64,000 nucleotides of DNA from Pseudoduganella namucuonensis (GCF_900116645.1 NZ_FPBO01000017.1:62001-126000); one strand, 5' to 3'; positions 41,914 to 51,156 are shown, counted from the stretch's first letter. Numbers and translations: made by a program. The notes: a model not told the origin generated them from the sequence alone.

Positions 41914-43965
41914 TCATGTCTCCGGGGTGCGTATATGGGCCACCAGCGCCTGCACGTCGCGTCCGGGCGGCGGCGTCAGCCAGCTGACCAGCGCCATCGT
42001 CAGCAGCCCGGCCGGCACGCCGAAGATGCCGGCCGACACCGGCGCGATGCCGAACCACTGGCCGGCCGCGCTGCCGCCGAGGATGGGATTGGCGTGCACC
42101 ATGTAATACAGGCACACGCAGAAGCCGGCCACCATGCCGGCCACCGCGCCCTGGCGCGTGGCGCGCTGCCAGAACACGCCCAGCACCAGCGCCGGGAACA
42201 GGGTGGAGCCGGCCAGCGAGAACGCGGCGCTCACCAGCGACAGGATGTCGGCCGGCTTGGTGGAGGCGGCGTAGGCGGCGATGAAGGCCACCGCCAGTAG
42301 CAGCAGCTTGGAGATCGTCACCCGCTTCTGGGTGGAGGCGCCGGGATCGACGATCTGGTAATAGATGTCGTGCGACAGCGCGTTCGAGATCGCCAGCAGC
42401 AGGCCGTCGGCGGTGGACAGCGCGGCGGCCAGGCCGCCGGCCGCCACCAGGCCGGAGATCACGTAGGGCAGCCCGGCGATCTCCGGCGTGGCCAGCACCA
42501 GCACGTCGCCGTCGATGGCGATCTCGGCCAGCTGCACCACGCCGTCGCGGTTGATGTCGGTGATGCTGATCAGCGGATGCAGCTTGTCGACGTTGGCCCA
42601 GTACGACACCCAGGTGGGCAGGTGCGAGAACTCGCTGCCCACCATGGCGGTGTAGATGTCGTATTTGACCAGCACCGCCAGTGCCGGGATGGTGAGGTAG
42701 ATCAGCAGGATGAAGAACAGCGTCCAGAACACCGACACGCGCGTCTCGTGCACCGAGGGCGTGGTGTAGGAGCGCATCAGGATGTGGGGCAGGGCGGCGG
42801 TGCCCACCATCAGGCAGAACACCAGCGCCAGGAAGTTGTTGCGCTTGTTGTCCGAGGCCGCCTTGTCCCTGGCCACGAAGGGTTCCGCGTGCGGCACCGG
42901 TGGCGCCGCACGCCGCAGGTTGTGGTCGCGCGCGGTCCGCCAGGCGCCGGCCGCGTCCTCGGCCGTCTTCGGATAGGCGAGCAGCGCCTTCTCGGCGTTG
43001 CGGATGTCCAGCAGCGAGGCGTTGCGCTGCTTGGCCACGTCCAGCTGGCGCTGGGCCTCGAAGCGGCCCGTGTCCCAGCTGCCGGGCAGGCCCTCCAGCT
43101 TGCGCGCGTAGTCCTGCGCGCGGCGCAGGAAGATGGCGCGCACCTCCAGCTCCTTCGGGTCGGCGGCCAGGCCGCGCTCGCGCGCGCCCAGCTCCGGCAG
43201 CAGCTTGCCGTAGGCCACCTGGGGGATGGGATTGTCGCTGTGCTTGGCCGACAGCCACATGGCCGGGATCAGGAAGGCCACCAGGATGATGATGTACTGC
43301 GCCACCTGGGTCCAGGTGATGGCGCGCATGCCGCCCAGGAAGGAGCACACCAGGATGCTGGCCAGGCCGAGGAAGATGCCGACCGAGAAGTCGACGCCGG
43401 TGAAGCGCGAGGCGATCAGCCCGACCGCGTAGATCTGCGCCACCACGTAGGTGAAGGAGACGATGATGGTGGCCGCCACCGCCATGATGCGCACGATGCG
43501 GCCGTGGTGCGGGCCGCCGTAGCGCGCGGCCAGGAAGTCGGGAATCGTGTACTGGCTGAAGCGGCGCAGGTAGGGCGCGATCAGGAGCGCCACCAGGCAG
43601 TAGCCGCCGGTCCAGCCCATGATGTAGGCCAGGCCGTCGAAGCCGTGCAGGTACAGCGTGCCGGCCAGGCTGATGAAGCTGGCCGCCGAGATCCAGTCGG
43701 CGGCGGTGGCCATGCCGTTGAACATGGCCGGCACGCGCCGCCCCGCCACGTAGTACTCGGCCACGTTGGAGGTGCGGCTGACCAGGCCGATGAAGGCGTA
43801 CAGCGTGATGGTGGCCAGCATGAACAGATAGCCTATCCACACCCGCGGCATGCCCTCGTTCTCCAGCATGGCCAGCGCCGCCAGGAAGCAGCCGAAGCCG
43901 CCGGTGAACAGCAGGTAGTAGCGCGACAGGCGCTGGAACAGGGGGGCGGGCTGGCCGTGCCTCAC
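41914..43965 (-). CDS. Sodium/solute symporter (SSS family, VC_2705/ActP-like)
   Basis: 683 residues with many hydrophobic helices; an inner-membrane Na+-coupled carrier, probably for acetate or another short carboxylate. Family signatures include NVAEYYVAGRRVPAMFNGMATAADWISAASFI and GFDGLAYIMGWTGGYCLVALL. A hydrophilic insertion of ~120 residues (SDNPIPQVAYGKLLPELG to VARDKAASDN) interrupts the helices, as in the VC_2705 subfamily. A GTG start (43963-43965) overlaps the DUF4212 stop by 4 nt; an internal Met is possible. It is the last gene of an operon with a two-component system. Confidence 0.86.
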   Translation of the reverse strand: MRHGQPAPLFQRLSRYYLLFTGGFGCFLAALAMLENEGMPRVWIGYLFMLATITLYAFIGLVSRTSNVAEYYVAGRRVPAMFNGMATAADWISAASFISLAGTLYLHGFDGLAYIMGWTGGYCLVALLIAPYLRRFSQYTIPDFLAARYGGPHHGRIVRIMAVAATIIVSFTYVVAQIYAVGLIASRFTGVDFSVGIFLGLASILVCSFLGGMRAITWTQVAQYIIILVAFLIPAMWLSAKHSDNPIPQVAYGKLLPELGARERGLAADPKELEVRAIFLRRAQDYARKLEGLPGSWDTGRFEAQRQLDVAKQRNASLLDIRNAEKALLAYPKTAEDAAGAWRTARDHNLRRAAPPVPHAEPFVARDKAASDNKRNNFLALVFCLMVGTAALPHILMRSYTTPSVHETRVSVFWTLFFILLIYLTIPALAVLVKYDIYTAMVGSEFSHLPTWVSYWANVDKLHPLISITDINRDGVVQLAEIAIDGDVLVLATPEIAGLPYVISGLVAAGGLAAALSTADGLLLAISNALSHDIYYQIVDPGASTQKRVTISKLLLLAVAFIAAYAASTKPADILSLVSAAFSLAGSTLFPALVLGVFWQRATRQGAVAGMVAGFCVCLYYMVHANPILGGSAAGQWFGIAPVSAGIFGVPAGLLTMALVSWLTPPPGRDVQALVAHIRTPET

Positions 43966-44252
43966 GTCCGTTCCCCCGCCTGGTACTGGCGGTCCAGCCG
44001 GCGCATGCGCCAGGCGTAGCCGCCGATGATGGCCAGGTAGACCAGCGAGGCGCCCTGCGCCGCCAGGTAGAAGGACATGGGCCAGCCGAACAGCGTCAGG
44101 CCGCTCAGCTCGCGCGCGAAGAACACGGCGCCGAAGCTGGTCAGCATCCACAGCAGCAGCAGCAGCGCGGTGGTGTCGCGGGTGCGCCGCCAGTGCAGGG
44201 CGCGGCGGGCGCGCCGCGTGGGCGTCGCGGGCGGGGTGTTCAAGGCATCCAT
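43962..44252 (-). CDS. DUF4212 small membrane subunit of the symporter
   Basis: 96 residues with two hydrophobic segments (TTALLLLLWMLTSFGAVFFA and PMSFYLAAQGASLVYLAIIG). DUF4212 proteins are encoded directly before VC_2705-type symporters and are thought to be accessory subunits. The ATG lies inside the end of the kinase gene (13-nt overlap) and the stop overlaps the symporter GTG. The basic N-terminus (RRARRALHWRRTR) suggests a cytoplasmic start. Confidence 0.85.
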   Translation of the reverse strand: MDALNTPPATPTRRARRALHWRRTRDTTALLLLLWMLTSFGAVFFARELSGLTLFGWPMSFYLAAQGASLVYLAIIGGYAWRMRRLDRQYQAGERT

Positions 44253-45781
44253 GAGGCGTCTTCCTGTTCGGGGTCCGGTTCGGGCGGGCGCAGCGGGAAG
44301 GTCAGGCGGAACAGGGCGCCCGGCATCTTGGCGCTGGTGCTGCGCGGGTTGCTGAAGATGTCCACCTCGGCGTTGTGCTGCTGGGCGATCTCGCGCACGA
44401 TGGCCAGCCCCAGGCCGCTGCCCTCGGCGCTGCTGCCGAGGATGCGGTAGAAGCGCTCGAACACGTGGCCGCGCTCGGCCTGCGGGATGCCGGGCCCGGT
44501 GTCCTCCACCTCGACGACGCCGGCGCTCTCGGTGCGGCGCACGCGCACCGTGACCGCGCCGTGGGCCGGCGTGTAGCGCAGCGCGTTGTCGACCAGGTTG
44601 GACAGCATCTCGCGCAGCATGGTCGGGTTGCCGTCGATGAGCACGTCGCCGTCGCCGGCCGGCGCCTCGAAGCCCAGGTCGATGCGGTAGTTGAAGGAGG
44701 CCGGCACCCAGTCGCGCACGGCGCCGCGGGCCAGCTCCACCAGGTCCACCGGCAGCAGCGCGGCGCCGGCCTGCGGCTGGTTTTCCGCGCGGGCCAGGGC
44801 CAGCAGCTGGTTGACCAGGCGGGTGGCGGCCTCCGAGCTTTTCGCCAGCTGCTCCAGCGAGCGGTGGATCTCGCCGTGGTCGGTCTGGCGCAGCGCCAGC
44901 TCGGACTGCATGCGCATGCCCGCCAGCGGCGTCTTCATCTGGTGCGCGGCGTCGGCGATGAAGCGCTTCTGCATCTCGATCGACAGCGACAGCCGGCCCA
45001 GCAGGTCGTTCAGCGAGCGCACCAGCGGCGTGATCTCCTCCGGCACCTGGCCCGAGTCGATCGGGCTCAGGTCGTCCGAGCTGCGCGCCCGTATCCGCTC
45101 CTGCAACTGGGCCAGCGGCGACAGGCCGCGGGCCAGCGCGAACCACACCAGGGCCAGCACGATGGGCAGCACGATGAACTGCGGCAGGATGACGCCCTTG
45201 ATGATCTCGTTGGCCAGGGCGCCGCGCTTTTCCAGCGTCTCGGCCACCTGCACCAGCGCCAGCCGGGTCTCCTCGGCGCCGTGGTCCTCCAGCAGCACAT
45301 AGGAATAGGCGATGCGGATCGGCGTGCCGTGCAGGTTGCCGTTGCGGAACTGGACCACGCCGGGGCGGCCCTTGTCGTCCTCGGGCGGGGCCGGCAGGTC
45401 GCGGTCGCCGTCCTGGTGCTCGCCGGCGGGGCCGACGATCTGGAAATAGACGCTGTCCACGTCGTCGGCGCGCAGGATGTCGCGCGCCGAGCCGGGCAGG
45501 CGCGGCGCCAGCTTGCCGTTCACCTCGTGGATCTGCTGCGCCAGCACCGTCACGCTGTCCTCCAGCGCGTGGTCGAAGGGCTGGTTGGCGATGGACTTGG
45601 CGACCAGGTAGGTGATGGCGATGCTCATCGGCCACAGCAGCAGCAGCGGGGCCAGCATCCAGTCCAGGATCTCGCCGAACAGCGAATGCTGGATCTCGTT
45701 GTCGCGGTCGGCCGGGGGCGATTCATACCAGGACGCGGGATCGGCGTCCTGGTCGGCGGCTCCCGGCTCCCGTTCGTTCAC
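44240..45781 (-). CDS. Sensor histidine kinase (TctE/QseC-like, 2CSK_N sensor)
   Basis: 513 residues, inner membrane. TM1 ~41-60, then a periplasmic region ~61-196 resembling the 2CSK_N domain (ALEDSVTVLAQQIHEVNGKL, VYFQIVGPAGE), then TM2 ~197-217. HAMP follows. The phospho-acceptor is His280 in AAHQMKTPLAG. The ATPase domain has N box NLVDNALRYTP, G1 EDTGPGIP and G2 GSGLGLAIV. GTG start (45779-45781) overlaps the regulator stop as GTGA. Genes downstream encode a carboxylate-type symporter, so it probably senses a carboxylate and controls uptake, as TctDE does; this is inference. Confidence 0.9.
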   Translation of the reverse strand: MNEREPGAADQDADPASWYESPPADRDNEIQHSLFGEILDWMLAPLLLLWPMSIAITYLVAKSIANQPFDHALEDSVTVLAQQIHEVNGKLAPRLPGSARDILRADDVDSVYFQIVGPAGEHQDGDRDLPAPPEDDKGRPGVVQFRNGNLHGTPIRIAYSYVLLEDHGAEETRLALVQVAETLEKRGALANEIIKGVILPQFIVLPIVLALVWFALARGLSPLAQLQERIRARSSDDLSPIDSGQVPEEITPLVRSLNDLLGRLSLSIEMQKRFIADAAHQMKTPLAGMRMQSELALRQTDHGEIHRSLEQLAKSSEAATRLVNQLLALARAENQPQAGAALLPVDLVELARGAVRDWVPASFNYRIDLGFEAPAGDGDVLIDGNPTMLREMLSNLVDNALRYTPAHGAVTVRVRRTESAGVVEVEDTGPGIPQAERGHVFERFYRILGSSAEGSGLGLAIVREIAQQHNAEVDIFSNPRSTSAKMPGALFRLTFPLRPPEPDPEQEDASWMP

Positions 45782-46470
45782 TTCGCTTCGGGGCGCGGCG
45801 CGTCGCTGTATTTTTCCAGGCAGTAGCCCAGTCCGCGCACGGTGGCGATGCGCACGCCGCCCACCTCGATCTTCTTGCGCAGCCGGTGCACATACACCTC
45901 GATGGCGTTGTTGCTGACCTCCTCGCCCCATTCGCACAGGTGGTCCACCAGCTGCTCCTTGGACACCAGGCGCCCGGTGCGCGCCAGCAGGATCTCCAGC
46001 AGGCCCAGCTCGCGCGCCGACAGGTCCAGCATCTGCTCGTTGATGTAGGCGCTGCGGCCCACCTGGTCGTAGGTCAGCGGGCCGTGCTTGATGACGGTGG
46101 AGCCGCCGCCCTGGCCGCGCCGGGTCAGCGCGCGCACCCGCGCCTCCAGCTCGGACAGCGCGAACGGTTTCGCCATGTAGTCGTCGGCGCCCAGGTCCAG
46201 GCCGTTGACGCGCTGCTCGATCGAGTCGGCCGCCGTCAGGATCAGCACCGGCAGCAGCGAGGAGCGGGCCCGCAGGCGGCGCAGCACCTCCAGGCCCGGC
46301 ATCTTGGGCAGGCCCAGGTCCAGGATCAGCAAGTCGAACTCCTGGGTCGACAGCGCGGTGTCGGCCTCCTGGCCGTTCTTCACGCAATCGATGGCATAGC
46401 CGGACTGGCGCAGCGAACGCGTCAGCCCGTCGGCCAGCACGCTGTCGTCCTCGGCAAGTAAAATACGCAT
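45778..46470 (-). CDS. OmpR-family response regulator (TctD-like)
   Basis: 230 residues. Receiver domain MRILLAEDD with phospho-acceptor Asp51 (LLILDLGLP) and the conserved Lys in YMAKPF. The C-terminal winged helix shows LTYDQVGRSAYI, LSARELGLLEIL and SNNAIEVYVHRLRKKI. The ATG at 46468-46470 follows GGGAGG; a start 16 codons earlier is not supported. It is the first gene of the RR-HK-DUF4212-symporter operon, divergent from recA. Confidence 0.93.
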   Translation of the reverse strand: MRILLAEDDSVLADGLTRSLRQSGYAIDCVKNGQEADTALSTQEFDLLILDLGLPKMPGLEVLRRLRARSSLLPVLILTAADSIEQRVNGLDLGADDYMAKPFALSELEARVRALTRRGQGGGSTVIKHGPLTYDQVGRSAYINEQMLDLSARELGLLEILLARTGRLVSKEQLVDHLCEWGEEVSNNAIEVYVHRLRKKIEVGGVRIATVRGLGYCLEKYSDAPRPEAK

Positions 46471-46581
46471 GGTCCTCCCGTCTACGGAACTTGTATTCTG
46501 TTTTATTTCCCTTAACATTGCCAGCTTTTGATCGGAATCAGGGGAAACACGTTCCGTTCAAAACAGTGCTTGCAAAAAGCA

Positions 46582-46597
46582 CTGGTTTTTTATACAG
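46582..46597 (+). promoter_or_regulatory. LexA (SOS) box upstream of recA
   Basis: CTGG-N8-ACAG with an all-A/T spacer (TTTTTTAT), one base from the CTGT-N8-ACAG consensus. It lies 41-56 bp before the recA start and overlaps the likely promoter; a TTGCAA at 46570 may be the -35. Repression by LexA and induction by DNA damage are the known roles of such sites. Confidence 0.78.
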
Positions 46598-46637
46598 TAC
46601 TGCCTGTACACACCAAACATCACGCGGAAAGACCATT

Positions 46638-47708
46638 ATGGACGACAAGAAAGCTGTAGTACCCGCGGCGGAGAAGGCCAAGGCCCTGGCCGCTGCGCTG
46701 GCACAGATCGAGAAGCAGTTCGGCAAGGGTTCCGTGATGCGCATGGACGCCAGCGCCCCCATCGAGGAAGTCCAGGTGGTGTCCACCGGCTCCCTGGGCC
46801 TGGACATCGCGCTGGGCGTGGGCGGCCTGCCGCGCGGCCGCGTGGTCGAGATCTACGGTCCGGAATCGTCGGGCAAAACCACGCTGACCCTGCAGACCAT
46901 CGCGGAAATGCAAAAACTGGGCGGCACCTGCGCCTTCATCGACGCCGAGCACGCGCTGGACGTGGGCTACGCGCAGAAACTGGGCGTGAACCTGCACGAG
47001 CTGCTGATCTCGCAGCCGGACACGGGCGAGCAGGCGCTGGAGATCTGCGACGCGCTGGTGCGCTCCGGCTCGGTGGACATGGTGGTGGTCGACTCCGTCG
47101 CGGCGCTGACGCCGCGCGCCGAGATCGAGGGCGACATGGGCGACTCGCTGCCGGGCCTGCAGGCCCGTTTGATGTCGCAGGCGCTGCGCAAGCTGACCGG
47201 CTCCATCAACCGCACCAACACCCTGGTCATCTTCATCAACCAGATCCGCATGAAGATCGGCGTGATGTTCGGTTCGCCCGAAACCACCACCGGCGGCAAC
47301 GCGCTGAAGTTCTACGCCTCCGTGCGCCTGGACATCCGCCGCACCGGCTCCATCAAGTCCGGCGACGAGGTGATCGGCAACGAAACCAAGGTCAAGGTCG
47401 TCAAGAACAAGATCGCGCCGCCGTTCAAGGAAGCGCACTTCGACATCCTGTATGGGGAAGGCACGTCGCGCGAGGGCGAGATCCTGGACCTGGGCGCGGA
47501 CGGCAAGATCGTCGAGAAGTCCGGTTCCTGGTACAGCTACAACGGCGAGCGCATCGGCCAGGGCAAGGACAACGCCCGCACCTACCTGAAGGAGCGTCCG
47601 GACTTGGCGCGCGAGATCGAGAACAAGGTGCGCGCCTCGCTGGGCGTGCGCGAGTTGCCGCCGAAACTGGGCGAGGAACCCGCGCCCAAGCTCAAGGCGG
47701 TCGATTAA
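46638..47708 (+). CDS. recA: Recombinase RecA
   Basis: 356 residues. It forms filaments on single-stranded DNA, drives strand exchange and stimulates LexA cleavage. Walker A is GPESSGKTT, followed by CAFIDAEHALD, Walker B MVVVDSVAALTP, and the loop region MSQALRKLTGSINRTNT. NQIRMKIGVMFG and TTTGGNALKFYAS are standard. The true start is MDDKKAVV; the frame opens 49 codons earlier across the promoter. A terminator and then recX follow. Confidence 0.98.
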   Translation: MDDKKAVVPAAEKAKALAAALAQIEKQFGKGSVMRMDASAPIEEVQVVSTGSLGLDIALGVGGLPRGRVVEIYGPESSGKTTLTLQTIAEMQKLGGTCAFIDAEHALDVGYAQKLGVNLHELLISQPDTGEQALEICDALVRSGSVDMVVVDSVAALTPRAEIEGDMGDSLPGLQARLMSQALRKLTGSINRTNTLVIFINQIRMKIGVMFGSPETTTGGNALKFYASVRLDIRRTGSIKSGDEVIGNETKVKVVKNKIAPPFKEAHFDILYGEGTSREGEILDLGADGKIVEKSGSWYSYNGERIGQGKDNARTYLKERPDLAREIENKVRASLGVRELPPKLGEEPAPKLKAVD

Positions 47709-47720
47709 TCATCGTTGGCA

Positions 47721-47752
47721 AGGCGGGCCGCGGCCCGCCTTTTTCTTTTTTC
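47721..47752 (+). terminator. Intrinsic terminator between recA and recX
   Basis: AGGCGGGCC (47721-47729) and GGCCCGCCT (47732-47740) make a perfect GC-rich stem with a minimal loop, followed by a T tract broken by one C. It probably attenuates recX rather than separating it fully, as described for recA-recX in other proteobacteria. Confidence 0.85.
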
Positions 47753-47757
47753 ATTCC

Positions 47758-48216
47758 ATGCCCCTCCCGCCCCCCAGCCTCAAGGCCCGCGCGCTGCGCC
47801 TGCTGTCCACCCGCGAGCACAGCCGGCTGGAACTGGCGCGCAAGCTGTCGCGCTACGCCGAGGAGGGCGACGACGTCGACGCCCTGCTGGACTTCCTGGA
47901 GAAGAACAACTGGCTGTCGCAGGAGCGTTTCTCCGAATCCCTGATCCACCGCCGCTCCGCGCGCTACGGCAACAGCCGCATCGTCGCCGAGCTGCAAAGC
48001 CACGGCATCGCCGGCGAGGCGCTGCAGGAACTGAAGGCCGGCCTGGCCGACGGCGAAACGGCGCGCTGTTGCGAGGTGTGGCGCCGCAAATTCGGCGAGC
48101 CGCCCCGGGACGCGCAAGAGCGCAACAAGCAGATGCGCTTCCTGATCCAGCGCGGTTTTTCCCAGCGCGCCGTGCGCGCCGCCATGCAAGGCCACGACCC
48201 CGACGACGAGTTTTAA
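47758..48216 (+). CDS. recX: Regulatory protein RecX
   Basis: 152 residues of three-helix repeats that bind RecA filaments and restrain them. Recognisable parts are LKARALRLLSTREHSRLELARKL, LDFLEKNNWLSQERFSESLI and RRSARYGNSRIVAELQSHGI. The gene lies 49 bp after recA, across a terminator, so it is made mainly by read-through. No good ribosome-binding site is visible before the ATG. Confidence 0.93.
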   Translation: MPLPPPSLKARALRLLSTREHSRLELARKLSRYAEEGDDVDALLDFLEKNNWLSQERFSESLIHRRSARYGNSRIVAELQSHGIAGEALQELKAGLADGETARCCEVWRRKFGEPPRDAQERNKQMRFLIQRGFSQRAVRAAMQGHDPDDEF

Positions 48217-48293
48217 CTGCCATTAACTTCGGCTTCCCGGCTCATAAATTCCCACTACTTGGTATTTGACACATCGCAACTCGCGCCGGGGTG

Positions 48294-48302
48294 TGCTACA
48301 CT
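48294..48302 (+). promoter_or_regulatory. Candidate extended -10 promoter for the DUF2889 gene
   Basis: TGCTACACT has the TGn extension and a TAnnnT hexamer. It sits 126 bp before the start in the 211-bp recX-DUF2889 gap. A TTGACA begins 25 bp too far upstream to be its -35. The leader also holds a GCACC-N4-GGTGC-type hairpin region near 48318. Confidence 0.3.
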
Positions 48303-48427
48303 TTTGGGGTTTTTGCAGCACCGCGGGTGCGGTGGTTGTCCGTAGAAGCTGCGGCAACGTGCTTTTTTGATACTTTTAAAAGTACATGGCTGCTTACTAA
48401 TTTCTGCCGCGAAAGCGGCGTCGGTAT

Positions 48428-48991
48428 ATGTCCTTGTCAACTCCAGTCTCTCGACGTGCGCTGCGGCACACGCGCGCCATCGACATCCAAGCGTTCAAAC
48501 GCGACGATGGCCTGTGGGATCTCGACGCCCATATCACCGACATCAAGGAAAACGACACCCTGCTTGCTTCCGGCCCGCGCGTCGCCGGCCAGCCATTGCA
48601 CGATCTGTGGCTGCGCGTCACCGTCGACCGCCAACTGACCATCGTCGCCGCCGAGGCAGTATCCTCCGCCGTTCCATATCCCGGTTTTTGCGACACCATC
48701 GGCCCCGCCTACGAGGCACTGGTGGGCTTGAACCTGATGAAGGGCTTCCGGCATGAGCTCAAGCAGCGCCTGCATGGCATCGCCGGCTGCACCCACCTCA
48801 CGGAACTGGCCCAGATCCTGCCCACGGCAGCGGTCCAGGCTTTTGCCAGCGACGTCTGGCCCACGCATGACGCGGCCAGCGCGCACGTGCCGCACGACAA
48901 ACCGTTTCAACTCGACAAATGCCACGCCCTCCGCACCGACGGCGGGGCAGTTGCCCAGTTTTACCCGCGCTGGGTAGTGAAGGAGAGTTGA
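48428..48991 (+). CDS. DUF2889 domain protein
   Basis: 187 residues, soluble, no signal peptide. It resembles the DUF2889 family: RHTRAIDIQAFKRDDGLWDLDAHITDIKE, then LHDLWLRVTVDR, then GLNLMKGFRHELKQRLHGIAGCTHLTEL. The role of the family is unknown. There is no strong ribosome-binding site before the ATG. It stands alone between recX and sucC. Confidence 0.8.
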   Translation: MSLSTPVSRRALRHTRAIDIQAFKRDDGLWDLDAHITDIKENDTLLASGPRVAGQPLHDLWLRVTVDRQLTIVAAEAVSSAVPYPGFCDTIGPAYEALVGLNLMKGFRHELKQRLHGIAGCTHLTELAQILPTAAVQAFASDVWPTHDAASAHVPHDKPFQLDKCHALRTDGGAVAQFYPRWVVKES

Positions 48992-49071
48992 CCTGGCGCA
49001 CAGCAGCATCTGTTTTTCTTTGAAATTCAACCATAACTTACACATCAGTATCAATCAGAAGGGAAGCCAGC

Positions 49072-50238
49072 ATGAAAATCCATGAGTATCAAGGCAAAGA
49101 GATCCTCCGAAAATTCGGAGTGACGGTTCCGCGCGGCATTCCGTGCATGTCCGTGGAAGAGGCGGTGAAAGCCGCTGAAACCCTGGGCGGTCCGGTCTGG
49201 GTTGTGAAAGCGCAGATCCATGCTGGCGGCCGCGGCAAAGGCGGCGGCGTCAAGGTTGCCAAGTCCCTGGAACAAGTGAAAGAGTACTCGGACCAGATCA
49301 TGGGCATGCAGCTGGTGACCCACCAGACCGGTCCGGAAGGCCAGAAAGTGCGCCGCCTGATGATCGAAGAAGGCGCGGACATCAAGAAGGAACTGTACGT
49401 TTCGCTGGTGACCGACCGTGTTTCCCAGCGCGTGGTCCTGATGGCCTCGTCCGAAGGCGGCATGGACATCGAGGAAGTGGCCGAGAAGCACCCTGAGCTG
49501 ATCCACAACGTGATCATCGATCCGGCCGTCGGCCTGACCGACGCCGACGCCGACTCCGTCGCCGCGAAAATCGGCGTGCCGGCCGAATCGATCGCCGACG
49601 CGCGCGCCAACCTGCAAGGCCTGTACAAAGCCTACTGGGAAACCGACGCCTCGCTGGCCGAGATCAACCCGCTGATCCTGACCGGTTCCGGCAAGGTCAT
49701 CGCCCTGGACGCCAAGTTCAACTTCGATTCGAACGCGCTGTTCCGTCATCCGGAAATCGTCGCCTACCGCGACCTGGACGAGGAAGATCCAGCCGAAGTC
49801 GAAGCCTCGAAATTCGACCTGGCCTACATCTCCCTGGACGGCAACATCGGCTGCCTGGTGAACGGCGCCGGCCTGGCCATGGCCACCATGGACACCATCA
49901 AGCTGTTCGGCGGCGAGCCTGCCAACTTCCTGGACGTGGGCGGCGGCGCGACGGCAGAGAAAGTGACCGAAGCGTTCAAGATCATGCTGAAAAACCCAGG
50001 CCTGAAAGCCATCCTGGTCAACATCTTCGGCGGCATCATGCGCTGCGACGTGATCGCCGAAGGCGTGATCACCGCGTCGAAAGCCGTTTCGCTGAAGGTG
50101 CCGCTGGTGGTCCGCATGAAGGGCACCAACGAAGATCTGGGCAAGAAGATGCTGGCCGACTCCGGTCTGCCCATCATTGCCGCCGACACCATGGAAGACG
50201 CGGCCAAGAGCGTTGTCGCCGCCGCAGCTGGTAATTAA
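49072..50238 (+). CDS. sucC: Succinyl-CoA synthetase beta subunit (ADP-forming)
   Basis: 388 residues. With SucD it converts succinyl-CoA and ADP/GDP to succinate, CoA and NTP in the TCA cycle. The ATP-grasp region begins MKIHEYQGKEILRKFGV and QIHAGGRGKGGGVK. The subunit-specific GCLVNGAGLAMATMD and ILVNIFGGIMRCDVIAEGV motifs are intact. GAAGGGA precedes the ATG. An 11-bp palindrome TTGAAATTCAA lies at 49020-49030 upstream. sucD follows after 13 bp. Confidence 0.97.
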   Translation: MKIHEYQGKEILRKFGVTVPRGIPCMSVEEAVKAAETLGGPVWVVKAQIHAGGRGKGGGVKVAKSLEQVKEYSDQIMGMQLVTHQTGPEGQKVRRLMIEEGADIKKELYVSLVTDRVSQRVVLMASSEGGMDIEEVAEKHPELIHNVIIDPAVGLTDADADSVAAKIGVPAESIADARANLQGLYKAYWETDASLAEINPLILTGSGKVIALDAKFNFDSNALFRHPEIVAYRDLDEEDPAEVEASKFDLAYISLDGNIGCLVNGAGLAMATMDTIKLFGGEPANFLDVGGGATAEKVTEAFKIMLKNPGLKAILVNIFGGIMRCDVIAEGVITASKAVSLKVPLVVRMKGTNEDLGKKMLADSGLPIIAADTMEDAAKSVVAAAAGN

Positions 50239-50251
50239 TTAAGGAATCACT

Positions 50252-51133
50252 ATGTCCATCCTGATCAATAAAGACACCAAAGTCATCACCCAGGGCATCA
50301 CTGGTAAAACCGGCCAGTTCCACACCCGCATGTGCCGCGACTACGCGAACGGCAAAAACGCCTTCGTTGCCGGCGTGAACCCGAAGAAAGCCGGCGAAGA
50401 TTTCGAAGGCATCCCGATCTACGCGTCGGTGAAAGAAGCCGCCTCGGAAACCGGCGCGACCGTGTCGGTGATCTACGTTCCACCAGCGGGCGCCGCCGCC
50501 GCGATCTGGGAAGCCGTGGAAGCCGAGCTGGAACTGGCGATTTGCATCACCGAAGGCATTCCTGTCCGCGACATGATGGAAATCAAGGACCGCATGGCCA
50601 AGGCCGGTTCCAAGACCCTGCTGCTGGGCCCTAACTGCCCAGGCCTGATCACCCCCGACGAAATCAAGATCGGCATCATGCCGGGTCACATCCACCGCAA
50701 GGGCCGCATCGGCGTGGTGTCCCGTTCGGGCACCCTGACCTACGAGGCGGTCGGTCAGCTGACCGCGCTGGGCCTGGGCCAGTCGTCGGCAGTCGGCATC
50801 GGCGGCGACCCGATCAACGGTCTGAAGCACATTGACGTGATGCGCATGTTCAATGACGATCCCGACACCGACGCGGTCATCATGATCGGCGAAATCGGCG
50901 GTCCGGACGAAGCCAACGCCGCGCGTTGGATCAAGGACAACATGAAGAAACCAGTGGTCGGCTTCATCGCCGGCGTCACCGCTCCTCCGGGCAAGCGCAT
51001 GGGCCACGCCGGCGCGCTGATCTCCGGCGGCGCCGACACCGCGGACGCGAAACTGGAAATCATGGAAGCCTGCGGCATCACCGTGACCAAAAACCCATCC
51101 GAGATGGCACGTTTGCTGAAAGCAATGCTGTAA
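50252..51133 (+). CDS. sucD: Succinyl-CoA synthetase alpha subunit
   Basis: 293 residues. The CoA-binding N-terminal domain shows VITQGITGKTGQFHT, and the phospho-histidine is in GKRMGHAGALISGG. GPNCPGLITPDEIKIGIMPG and SRSGTLTYEAV are typical. It is co-transcribed with sucC, and its product takes over succinyl-CoA while GabD upstream feeds succinate to the same cycle. A strong terminator ends the operon. Confidence 0.97.
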   Translation: MSILINKDTKVITQGITGKTGQFHTRMCRDYANGKNAFVAGVNPKKAGEDFEGIPIYASVKEAASETGATVSVIYVPPAGAAAAIWEAVEAELELAICITEGIPVRDMMEIKDRMAKAGSKTLLLGPNCPGLITPDEIKIGIMPGHIHRKGRIGVVSRSGTLTYEAVGQLTALGLGQSSAVGIGGDPINGLKHIDVMRMFNDDPDTDAVIMIGEIGGPDEANAARWIKDNMKKPVVGFIAGVTAPPGKRMGHAGALISGGADTADAKLEIMEACGITVTKNPSEMARLLKAML

Positions 51134-51156
51134 TTCAAGCTTTTGGTGAATAATGA

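Noticed and set aside
48266..48302. TTGACA with TACACT as a standard promoter before the DUF2889 gene
   Set aside because: The spacer is 25 bp. Only the extended -10 on its own was kept, at low confidence.
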